A DNA stretch of 12,304 nt from CAZUPF01 sp964622035 (lineage in GTDB: Bacteria; Patescibacteriota; WWE3; JAUXAW01; JAYEID01), in contig CAZUPF010000018.1 of assembly GCA_964622035.1 (NCBI GenBank), positions 1 to 12,304 of the forward strand. The letters run 5' to 3'. The stretch's first letter is position 1. Each line of letters opens with the position of its first letter. A model generated the notes under the pieces. That model was not told the DNA's origin and ran no database searches. It saw only the letters and a list, made by a program, of their open reading frames with translations. The position numbers and the translations under genes are program-made. Below, one piece after another: positions 1 through 4,715 of this stretch.

Positions 1-624
1 GGGGTCGATTTTTGCACTTCGGGAGACCATATTTTCTTTCTGCCTAAGTTTCGGGACGAGATTGAGCACCTTCCAGTTTTACGTCCGGCGAATTATCCCG
101 AAGATTTACCTGGTAAGGGGTTTGAGATTTTAGATTTGGGACGGGAGAAGGTACTTCTGGTGAATCTTTTGGGAACTAGTGTGGGGGGGGAGAATGTTGC
201 GTGCCCTTTTAGAGCAATCGATCGAATTCTCGCCGAGTGGGGTCCGGGGGTTGATGCGACGATCGTCGACTTTCACGCAGATAACACTTCCGAGCGCCGG
301 GCTTTGGGCTTTTATCTTGATGGGCGGGTTACGGCCGTTTTTGGAACCCACACGCACGTGCCCTCGGCGGATGCTCAGATTTTACCCCGAGGAACGGCAT
401 ACGTGACAGATGTTGGGATGTGCGGTGCCCAGAATTCCGTTTTGGGGGTTAAGAAAGAGATCATTATTGAGCGGTTTAAATACCCATACCGGCAACGATT
501 TGAGTGGGTTAAAAAAGGACCGGCAGTTTTTAATTCAGTTTTGGTTGAGGTTGGTGAGGACGGTCTAGCACAGAGTATTAACCGGATCGACCGTATTTTA
601 CGGAGAGGAGGTGATAGATTGTGA
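1..624 (+). CDS. YmdB-family metallophosphoesterase (TIGR00282 type), 5' end cut by window
   Basis: The frame is open from base 1, so the gene starts upstream; 207 codons are visible and roughly the first 50 residues of a ~260-residue family are missing. Visible family landmarks are an LRPANYPE block, the DFHAD-NTSE block, the histidine-rich metal motif FGTHTHVPSAD, and GTAYVTDVGMCG, all characteristic of the YmdB/DR1281 phosphodiesterases. Known members hydrolyse 2',3'-cyclic nucleotides and related phosphodiesters with a two-metal centre in the cytoplasm. Near the window start, the usual metal-ligand motif G-N-H reads TSGDHIF, so Asn is replaced by Asp. The stop overlaps the HU start by four bases (GTGA), implying translational coupling. 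Family assignment is firm; the substrate is inferred from relatives. Confidence 0.9.
   Translation, partial: GVDFCTSGDHIFFLPKFRDEIEHLPVLRPANYPEDLPGKGFEILDLGREKVLLVNLLGTSVGGENVACPFRAIDRILAEWGPGVDATIVDFHADNTSERRALGFYLDGRVTAVFGTHTHVPSADAQILPRGTAYVTDVGMCGAQNSVLGVKKEIIIERFKYPYRQRFEWVKKGPAVFNSVLVEVGEDGLAQSINRIDRILRRGGDRL
606..615 (+). promoter_or_regulatory. Perfect extended Shine-Dalgarno for the HU gene
   Basis: AGGAGGTGAT lies five bases before the GTG at 621 and is fully complementary to the usual 16S rRNA 3' end. It sits inside the last codons of the ymdB-like gene. It fixes the HU start at a GTG codon and suggests heavy, independent translation of HU despite the overlapped arrangement. Confidence 0.85.
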
Positions 625-893
625 CCAAAACAGAAATCATTGAAGCCCTCGCTTCCCGAGTTGGCCTGACCAAGGCTGACGCTAAACGGGCAGTTGACGG
701 CGTTTTCGGTGCTGTCGCTGATGCCCTAGCTCGGGGTGAGAAAGTAACTCTTACCGGGTTTGGGACTTTTGAAGTTCGGCATCGCAAGGCCCGCATGGGA
801 CGCAACCCACAGACTGGTGCGCCCCTACACATTCCAGAGACCGACTATCCTGCTTTCCGAGCAGGAAAGGCGCTCAAGGATGTTGTGCGGTGA
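621..893 (+). CDS. hup: HU family DNA-binding protein
   Basis: Ninety residues, the standard HU length. It begins MTKTEIIEALASRVGLTKAD, continues through the helical dimerisation half, and carries the signature GFGTFEVRHRKARMGRNPQTG around residues 46-66, followed by the PAFRAGKALKDVV end. HU dimers bend and compact DNA without strong sequence specificity; the GRNPQTG stretch forms the beta-arm that enters the minor groove. The GTG start is set by a perfect AGGAGGTGAT five bases upstream and overlaps the preceding stop by four bases. Two hairpins follow the stop, so the ymdB-hup transcript may end or be processed there. Confidence 0.95.
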   Translation: MTKTEIIEALASRVGLTKADAKRAVDGVFGAVADALARGEKVTLTGFGTFEVRHRKARMGRNPQTGAPLHIPETDYPAFRAGKALKDVVR

Positions 894-900
894 GCCCGTT

Positions 901-954
901 CTTAGTTTTTGAACTAAGTGAATTACCCCCCGCCTTTGAGGTGCGGGGGTAATT
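901..954 (+). terminator. Tandem hairpins between hup and miaB (weak terminator or leader structure)
   Basis: The first hairpin has a 7-bp stem (901-907 with 912-918, loop TTTG). The second has a 12-bp stem with one bulged C (921-933 with 943-954, nine-base loop), GC-rich in its middle. Neither is followed by a T-run, so this is not a classical intrinsic terminator. The second arm ends only eight bases before the miaB ATG and contains the only G-rich stretch that could serve as its ribosome site. Confidence 0.5.
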
Positions 955-962
955 TGTGGACT

Positions 963-2105
963 ATGAAATATTTCATCAAAACCTATGGTTGTCAGATGAA
1001 CGAGGCGGACTCCTTGTGGCTCAGAGGAATTTTTGAGGAGTTGGGTCTTGAGGGTGCCACATCTCTAGTGGAAGCTGACATCTTTCTAATTAATTCCTGC
1101 TCGGTTCGTCAGGCGGCGGAGGACAAAGTTTACGGCTTGGCGGGCAAGGTTTACGATTTACGACTCACGAACGACAATTTGCAGGTTATCTTGACTGGCT
1201 GCATGGTTGGCTCGGCGACCGGTGAGCGGCGGCGGATTAGGCTGATTGATTTGAAGAGGCGCTTGCCGTGGGTGGACCACTTTATTCCTCCAGCGGAGAT
1301 TTTCGTTGCTCTCCCTAAGATTATTTCTGCCGATAGTGGGGCCTGCTCTCGAATAGAGCGCCTCCGGGGTCGGGCGGGGGCGGTACTTGTTAGTCGCGAG
1401 GAAGCTTTTGTTCCCGTGATGCGCGGTTGCGATCACTTTTGTTCCTACTGTGCTGTGCCTTATGGGCGGGGGCCGGAGCGTTCGCGCCCGGCGGAGGAAA
1501 TAATTGCCGAGGTTACGGATTTGGTTAGGGCAGGTGTTGCGAAGATTACTCTTCTCGGTCAGAATGTTAATTCTTATGGGAGGGGTTGCGGAAGCGATGG
1601 TGGCGATAGAGGTGGGGAGGCGCACCCGTTTGCTCAGCTACTGCGGCGGCTGCACGAGATTGCGGGATTGGAAGAAATTTGGTTTTTAACTTCCAACCCT
1701 TGGGATTTTAGCGACGATCTAATTGACGCTTTGGCGCTACCGAAGATTAGAAAGCATCTCCATCTGCCGGTGCAGTCGGGAGATGATGAGATTCTAAAGA
1801 AGATGAATCGTCCGTACACTGTGGGGGAGTACAAAGATTTGGTGCGCCGGATCCTGGCGCGGGTGCCGGAAATTAAGCTGGGGACCGATATCATTGTTGG
1901 TTTCCCGGGGGAGACGGAGGAGCAGTTTCAAAATACAGTTGCTTTGGTCCGCGAGATCGGTTTTGCGGGGGCCTTTATTGCCCTCTACTCGCCTCGGGAG
2001 GGAACGGCGGCGGATAAACTTTATGAGGACGATGTGCCGTTGGTGGAGAAGCGCCGTCGACACGCGGTGCTGACGAAGATAGTTGCCGAGGGTCGGGAGA
2101 AATAG
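963..2105 (+). CDS. miaB: tRNA-2-methylthio-N6-isopentenyladenosine synthase MiaB, lacking the TRAM domain
   Basis: A radical-SAM methylthiotransferase of 381 residues that adds the 2-methylthio group to i6A37 of tRNA. The N-terminal domain carries the three cysteines of the auxiliary iron-sulfur cluster: C10 in YGCQMN, C46 in NSCSVR and C80 in TGC. The radical-SAM cluster motif is CDHFCSYC, with C156, C160 and C163. Further landmarks are GQNVNSYG, LHLPVQSG, and DIIVGFPGET followed by YSPREGTAA. An in-frame GTG at 918 exists, but it would place a hairpin inside the coding region, so I start at ATG 963, where homology begins. The protein stops about 20 residues after the radical-SAM core, where relatives continue into a ~60-residue RNA-binding TRAM domain. 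MtaB- or RimO-type function is less likely from the motifs. MiaA, which makes its substrate, is encoded at 4716. Confidence 0.9.
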   Translation: MKYFIKTYGCQMNEADSLWLRGIFEELGLEGATSLVEADIFLINSCSVRQAAEDKVYGLAGKVYDLRLTNDNLQVILTGCMVGSATGERRRIRLIDLKRRLPWVDHFIPPAEIFVALPKIISADSGACSRIERLRGRAGAVLVSREEAFVPVMRGCDHFCSYCAVPYGRGPERSRPAEEIIAEVTDLVRAGVAKITLLGQNVNSYGRGCGSDGGDRGGEAHPFAQLLRRLHEIAGLEEIWFLTSNPWDFSDDLIDALALPKIRKHLHLPVQSGDDEILKKMNRPYTVGEYKDLVRRILARVPEIKLGTDIIVGFPGETEEQFQNTVALVREIGFAGAFIALYSPREGTAADKLYEDDVPLVEKRRRHAVLTKIVAEGREK

Positions 2106-2106
2106 G

Positions 2107-2162
2107 AAAAGAAAGGCCCGGGGAGGGCGCTGGAGAGAGATATAACTTTGCGCTTCCCCGGG
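2107..2162 (-). terminator. Intrinsic terminator of the structured RNA unit
   Basis: On the minus strand, CCCGGGGA plus GCGC (2162-2150) pairs with GCGC plus TCCCCGGG (2130-2117) across a 19-base loop. CCTTTCTTTTCC follows. On the plus strand the same hairpin is followed by TTGGTGATG with no T-run, so the signal points to minus-strand transcription. It ends within a few bases of the miaB stop codon. Confidence 0.65.
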
Positions 2163-2335
2163 TTGGTGATGTTAGCCGCGACGGTACAACCTCCCTAATT
2201 ACCTGCCTGGCGCTCGGCCAGGGGGCTGTCTTAACGCACACACGCCCGTGCCAACTACGATCTAACGGTCGAACCTCCTATTGACACTCATGGCTGTTGT
2301 TTTCCCCTTTCTTTACAGCCGCAGTGGATGCTAAA

Positions 2336-2380
2336 CCTTGCCGCAGGTCCCGATATTTCTGGGACCGGCGGGCGGCAAGG
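2336..2380 (-). other. Composite hairpin inside the structured RNA
   Basis: Nine outer base pairs (2336-2344 with 2372-2380, CCTTGCCGC with GCGGCAAGG) enclose a six-pair inner stem (2346-2351 with 2361-2366, GGTCCC with GGGACC) capped by a nine-base AT-rich loop. The pairing is perfect, with a small asymmetric internal loop. This is the strongest single structural element in the interval. Confidence 0.8.
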
Positions 2381-2416
2381 GTAGTTCAGCTCCGGTCCTC
2401 GGGGCGCCCCAATTTC

Positions 2417-2446
2417 GGACGAGCCGGGCCCCGGTGGGGCTCGTCC
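2417..2446 (-). other. Nine-base-pair hairpin inside the structured RNA
   Basis: GGACGAGCC (2417-2425) pairs perfectly with GGCTCGTCC (2438-2446) around a 12-base GC-rich loop. It lies 36 bases from the composite hairpin. The perfect palindrome GGGGCGCCCC (2401-2410) sits between the two. Confidence 0.8.
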
Positions 2447-2716
2447 TTACTCAGACATATTTGAGGATTCTCCTCACCGTCTCCTCCTCCGTGTCCCTGT
2501 GTGCATGGGACTATCCTGCGCCCACCAAACCTTTTGGGGTGGGGCGAACGCACCCCCTACTCTGGTGATGTTCTCCTAGGCCGATCAAGGGGCCTTCCCC
2601 TGACCAGCCCCGCTAGATCCAGCGCCAGAGGCGATCGTGGCTCATCTGGCTTCTTCCCTCCTTTCTCCCCCACGGGGAACATCGTATGCAAGCATGTGCC
2701 GCAGTGGTGCCCCCCT

Positions 2717-2746
2717 AGGTTACCGGGTATAGGGGTGATTTGTCAA
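2717..2746 (-). promoter_or_regulatory. Promoter of the structured RNA unit
   Basis: On the minus strand a perfect -35 TTGACA (2746-2741) is followed after 18 bases by TAACCT (2722-2717), a moderate -10. Initiation would fall near 2711. The promoter lies 11 bases beyond the poly-T end of the terminator closing the upstream membrane-protein unit, so the downstream RNA would be an independent transcript. Confidence 0.55.
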
Positions 2747-2756
2747 GCTGGGGCGC

Positions 2757-2794
2757 AAAAAAAAGAGACCCCAAGTTCCGCAAGGAACCTGGGG
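2757..2794 (-). terminator. Intrinsic terminator of the zinc-ribbon membrane-protein operon
   Basis: On the minus strand CCCCAGGTTCC (2794-2784) pairs with GGAACTTGGGG (2779-2769) across a four-base loop. TCTC and eight T residues (2764-2757) follow. One pair is G-U on the minus strand and A-C on the plus strand, confirming the direction. It lies 22 bases past the stop codon at 2817. Confidence 0.9.
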
Positions 2795-2816
2795 TGCAGG
2801 TGATGCTGACATTGGG

Positions 2817-3143
2817 CTAGTAGTCGCTAAGCTCGTGCCGCAGGTCAAACGATCGCATACAGTGTTGGCACCAGCCCTTTTCGCCGACGCGCCAGCGGAG
2901 TACCTGCCGGTTGCACTGCGGGCAAGTGGTAAAGATGTGCTTCCTCGCCGATGCCCAGTACACGGCAACGGCATCCAAGGTAATTACTCCGGTCGCCACC
3001 ACTAGCCAGGCAACGGCCAGCAACGGCCCAACGGTGAGGGCGGTGAGTACGCTAGTGCGCGTGATTTTCCGCCGCCACCGCACCCAGGCCACCGATAGCG
3101 CACAAGCGATACCGAGCGCGAGATACAGCTGTAGAAAGAGCAT
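2817..3143 (-). CDS. Small membrane protein with C-terminal zinc-ribbon-like motif (second of tandem paralogues)
   Basis: A 108-residue protein of no family I recognise. Residues 3-20 form a first hydrophobic helix, followed by a basic stretch (RWRRK). Residues 32-64 give one long or two short membrane segments. The tail carries C74-x2-C77 and C92-x2-C95 with a CNRQ motif, resembling a zinc ribbon or rubredoxin-type knuckle. The ATG at 3143 is chosen because AAAGGAGG stands six bases upstream; the frame is open further upstream, but that would overlap the preceding gene. It lies 38 bases downstream of its paralogue and ends just before a strong terminator, so the two form an operon. By the positive-inside rule the basic loop and zinc knuckle are probably cytoplasmic, though this is inference. 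Function is unknown. Confidence 0.8.
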   Translation of the reverse strand: MLFLQLYLALGIACALSVAWVRWRRKITRTSVLTALTVGPLLAVAWLVVATGVITLDAVAVYWASARKHIFTTCPQCNRQVLRWRVGEKGWCQHCMRSFDLRHELSDY

Positions 3144-3181
3144 GTGTTTCCTCCTTTGTTTGGGGGCATCTCCGATCACTC

Positions 3182-3547
3182 TTAAGGGTAGTAGCTCGGG
3201 CGGCACAGGTCACAGTAGCCTCCGTATACCCAGGCCTTCAGGGTCTTTCGGTCACATTTACTGCAGGTGACTACCTGACACCCCTCCCACCTTCTACCTA
3301 TCTGCGGGAAGACTATACAGATAAGGAGGAATATGGTTCCGATCACCCAGGCGACGAGGCTGATGACAGCTATCACCAGGATGGCGGCAATGACAAGGGT
3401 TGCGCCGGCGGGGGCGAGAGTGACGATCTTCAGGAGGAAGCGGAGCTCTTTCCCTCGGGGATCGTACTTCCACGACTCTCGGTACCAGGCCAGAACCAAT
3501 CCGAAAACTACGCCCACTACGAGATAAACCTTCAGTATTGAGAGCAC
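3182..3547 (-). CDS. Small membrane protein with C-terminal zinc-ribbon-like motif (first of tandem paralogues)
   Basis: A 121-residue protein of unknown family. A hydrophobic helix spans about residues 4-21, then a charged segment (YRESWKYDPRGKE), then a 40-residue hydrophobic stretch (about 38-80) likely to be two membrane helices. The tail has C95-x2-C98 and C112-x2-C115, with CDRKTLK after the first pair. The downstream protein has the same order of parts, and the shared knuckle pattern C-x2-C-[DN]-R-x2-L-[KR]...G-[YW]-C-x2-C marks them as duplicates. The GTG start at 3547 has AGGAG nine bases upstream. The gene is divergent from the DUF5667-like gene at 3662. A role as a metal-binding membrane sensor or scaffold is possible but not shown by the sequence. 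Confidence 0.8.
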   Translation of the reverse strand: MLSILKVYLVVGVVFGLVLAWYRESWKYDPRGKELRFLLKIVTLAPAGATLVIAAILVIAVISLVAWVIGTIFLLICIVFPQIGRRWEGCQVVTCSKCDRKTLKAWVYGGYCDLCRPSYYP

Positions 3548-3590
3548 TACACTCTTCTCCTTTCCAAATATGCCTGCGAGTTCTCCTTAC

Positions 3591-3596
3591 TTTATA
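3591..3596 (-). promoter_or_regulatory. Candidate -10 for the membrane-protein operon
   Basis: TATAAA on the minus strand lies 43 bases before the GTG at 3547, leaving room for a leader of about 37 nt that includes the AGGAG site. I see no good -35 at normal spacing, so this is tentative. The intergenic space 3548-3661 must hold divergent promoters for this operon and for the gene at 3662. Confidence 0.35.
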
Positions 3597-3625
3597 GGGT
3601 AGAGTTTATCACAGTTTGGGGGCTA

Positions 3626-3655
3626 TTGCAGGTCCCCCCTCTTTAGTGTTAGATT
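3626..3655 (+). promoter_or_regulatory. Promoter giving a predicted leaderless mRNA for the DUF5667-like gene
   Basis: TTGCAG (3626-3631) and an extended -10, TG-T-TAGATT (3647-3655), are 18 bases apart. The usual initiation distance puts the start of transcription at or next to the GTG at 3662. No Shine-Dalgarno precedes that GTG. Confidence 0.5.
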
Positions 3656-3661
3656 TATAGG

Positions 3662-4084
3662 GTGAAATTTGGCAAAGTTCTCCGCAAGGTTTTCGATGTA
3701 GCTAGCGTCTTGTTGATGGGGGTTTTGGCGCCGATTACTGTGGGAGTGCTCATTTCCGCTAACGCCCTTCCCGGCCAAACTACCTACCCGCTGAAACTTA
3801 GTTTGGAAAACATGGCTGTTTTTGTTTCTCAGGTTCATGAGCCGACGGAGATGGAACTCCGCTTGGCGGTTTTGGACCGCCGCTATCAGGAGGCGAGGAC
3901 GCTGTTGGAAGAGGAGGGCTCGCCTCGTGGGTATGAGCACTTTGCCGATGCAGCCCAAGCAACGCAGCGCGCTGTTTTGGGGCTTAAAGATAGTGAATTA
4001 CAGGAGTACTACCGCGAGGAGTTGGCCGAAGATTTGGGGCGGTATCAGAGAAGGTTAGAGGTTCTGATCGAGGAGCTGCGCTAA
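3662..4084 (+). CDS. DUF5667-like membrane-anchored protein
   Basis: A 140-residue protein with a basic N-terminus (KFGKVLRK), one hydrophobic segment at about residues 13-34, and then the motif ALPGQTTYPLKLSLEN. That PG...YPLK arrangement right after the membrane helix is typical of DUF5667-type proteins, whose helical domain lies outside the membrane. The rest is rich in Glu, Arg and Leu and should be two or three long amphipathic helices, with repeated blocks such as ELRLAVLDRRYQEAR. No catalytic motif is visible and the biochemical role is unknown. The GTG start follows a likely promoter so closely that the message may be leaderless. It precedes, but has a separate promoter from, the DUF458-miaA group. 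Confidence 0.75.
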   Translation: MKFGKVLRKVFDVASVLLMGVLAPITVGVLISANALPGQTTYPLKLSLENMAVFVSQVHEPTEMELRLAVLDRRYQEARTLLEEEGSPRGYEHFADAAQATQRAVLGLKDSELQEYYREELAEDLGRYQRRLEVLIEELR

Positions 4085-4098
4085 ATCCCCTTCCCGCG

Positions 4099-4127
4099 CT
4101 GAATTTCCCCCTGTTTTTTGCTAGAAT
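4099..4127 (+). promoter_or_regulatory. Promoter upstream of the DUF458-miaA-permease group
   Basis: An extended -10, TG-C-TAGAAT (4119-4127), is preceded 17 bases upstream by the weak -35 CTGAAT (4099-4104). Initiation near 4134 leaves a leader of about 85 nt before ATG 4219. The leader contains a short AAGAT/ATCTT inverted repeat (4172-4186) and a five-codon reading frame at 4198. Confidence 0.5.
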
Positions 4128-4197
4128 AGGTCTTGAAGATTTTTGGTGTGGCTTTTCCTCCATCCCTAGCGAAGATGGACTTATCTTAAGTGGAAGC

Positions 4198-4215
4198 ATG
4201 AAACTGCCTAACTGA
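4198..4215 (+). other. Five-codon upstream reading frame in the DUF458 leader
   Basis: ATG-AAA-CTG-CCT-AAC-TGA is in the same frame as the DUF458 gene and ends three bases before its ATG. The only ribosome-site-like sequence nearby (GTGGAAG, 4190-4196) is positioned for this short frame or upstream of it rather than for 4219. It may allow terminate-and-restart translation, or may be chance. Confidence 0.3.
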
Positions 4216-4218
4216 GCG

Positions 4219-4713
4219 ATGAGTAAGAATAAAGATGGTAGTGAAAAATTTTATAGTCCTACTTTGGGCGAGCTGGGGCTCCCTGCGGTGGTTGGGCGGA
4301 TTAAGGAGTACATGGAGTCCGAGCCGGAGTATAAGTACTGTCTCATTATTGGGACAGACTCGGCGGGGAGGAATCACTCTGGAGTAGATTTCGTTACGGC
4401 TTTGGTGGTCCACCGACTGGGCGGGGGAGGGATCTATTTTTGGAAGAAGAAATACGCTGAGATCCACAGTCTGCGGGAGAGGATTTACCACGAAGCAGCA
4501 CTATCCCTGGAGTTTGCCCAGGAGCTTTTGGTTACTCTTCACGGCGAGGAGTTTTTGGCGTACGATTTTGAAATTCATGTTGATATGGGCAAGGAGGGGG
4601 AAACCAAGGAGATGATTGCTGAGGTGGTGGGTATGATTCGCGGTAGTGGATTTAATGTTAGAACTAAGCCGGAGTCTTACGGTGCCTCTTCGGTAGCCGA
4701 CCGTTACACCTAA
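4219..4713 (+). CDS. DUF458 / YkuK-type RNase H-like protein
   Basis: A 164-residue protein matching the DUF458 (YkuK) family, predicted to adopt an RNase H fold. The first strand carries IIGTDSAG with D47. Other conserved acidic positions are E92, D122 (in the EIHVDMGKEGETKEMI block) and D161 in the terminal ASSVADRYT, so the usual acidic constellation appears intact. The GMIRGSGFNVRTKPESY stretch is also typical. The family is predicted to be a nuclease, but I know of no settled substrate. The start is ATG 4219; no clear Shine-Dalgarno precedes it. The miaA start lies two bases past the stop, so the two are cotranscribed and probably translationally coupled, which hints at a tRNA or RNA-related role. 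Confidence 0.85.
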   Translation: MSKNKDGSEKFYSPTLGELGLPAVVGRIKEYMESEPEYKYCLIIGTDSAGRNHSGVDFVTALVVHRLGGGGIYFWKKKYAEIHSLRERIYHEAALSLEFAQELLVTLHGEEFLAYDFEIHVDMGKEGETKEMIAEVVGMIRGSGFNVRTKPESYGASSVADRYT

Positions 4714-4715
4714 AC

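Larger units (their letters stand above)
2107..2711 (-). ncRNA. Probable large structured non-coding RNA of about 605 nt, family unknown
   Basis: No convincing protein gene exists between 2106 and 2816. On the minus strand the interval is bounded by a TTGACA/TAACCT promoter (2746-2717) and a terminator (2162-2107), giving a predicted transcript of about 605 nt. It holds many stable hairpins: 2336-2344/2372-2380 (9 bp) enclosing 2346-2351/2361-2366 (6 bp); 2417-2425/2438-2446 (9 bp); 2583-2605 (about 9 bp with a bulge); 2624-2629/2645-2650; 2206-2211/2217-2222; 2462-2467/2471-2476; 2493-2497/2507-2511; 2521-2526/2538-2543. In the 2583-2605 stem, the pair of 2584 with 2604 is A-C on the plus strand but G-U on the minus strand, which favours minus-strand transcription. 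I found no tmRNA, 6S, SRP or RNase P signatures. Length and complexity resemble the OLE/ROOL/GOLLD class of large ornate RNAs, but I see no sequence proof of membership. Boundaries are predictions. Confidence 0.6.

Noticed and set aside
918..962. Upstream GTG start for miaB
   Set aside because: The extra 15 residues would be encoded by a stable hairpin and lie before the point where MiaB homology begins (MKYFIKTYGCQMN).
2281..2286. Plus-strand TTGACA as a promoter
   Set aside because: No -10-like sequence lies 16-19 bases downstream (CCCCTT at the optimum), and there is no gene to drive on that strand.
2107..2711. tmRNA (ssrA) as the identity of the structured RNA
   Set aside because: No tRNA-like ends, no T-arm followed by CCA, and no tag frame ending in ALAA-like codons. 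The unit is also much longer than the usual 350-420 nt.
2338..2803. Plus-strand open frames of 76 and 100 codons in the miaB-to-operon gap
   Set aside because: They have low-complexity Pro/Arg/Ser composition, no ribosome sites and no family resemblance. They run through perfect hairpins and an opposing terminator, so they are chance frames in GC-rich structured sequence.
4198..4713. TGA recoded as an amino acid, joining the five-codon frame to DUF458
   Set aside because: HU, MiaA, the YmdB-like protein and the secreted protein end at TGA at their expected lengths, so TGA is a normal stop here.
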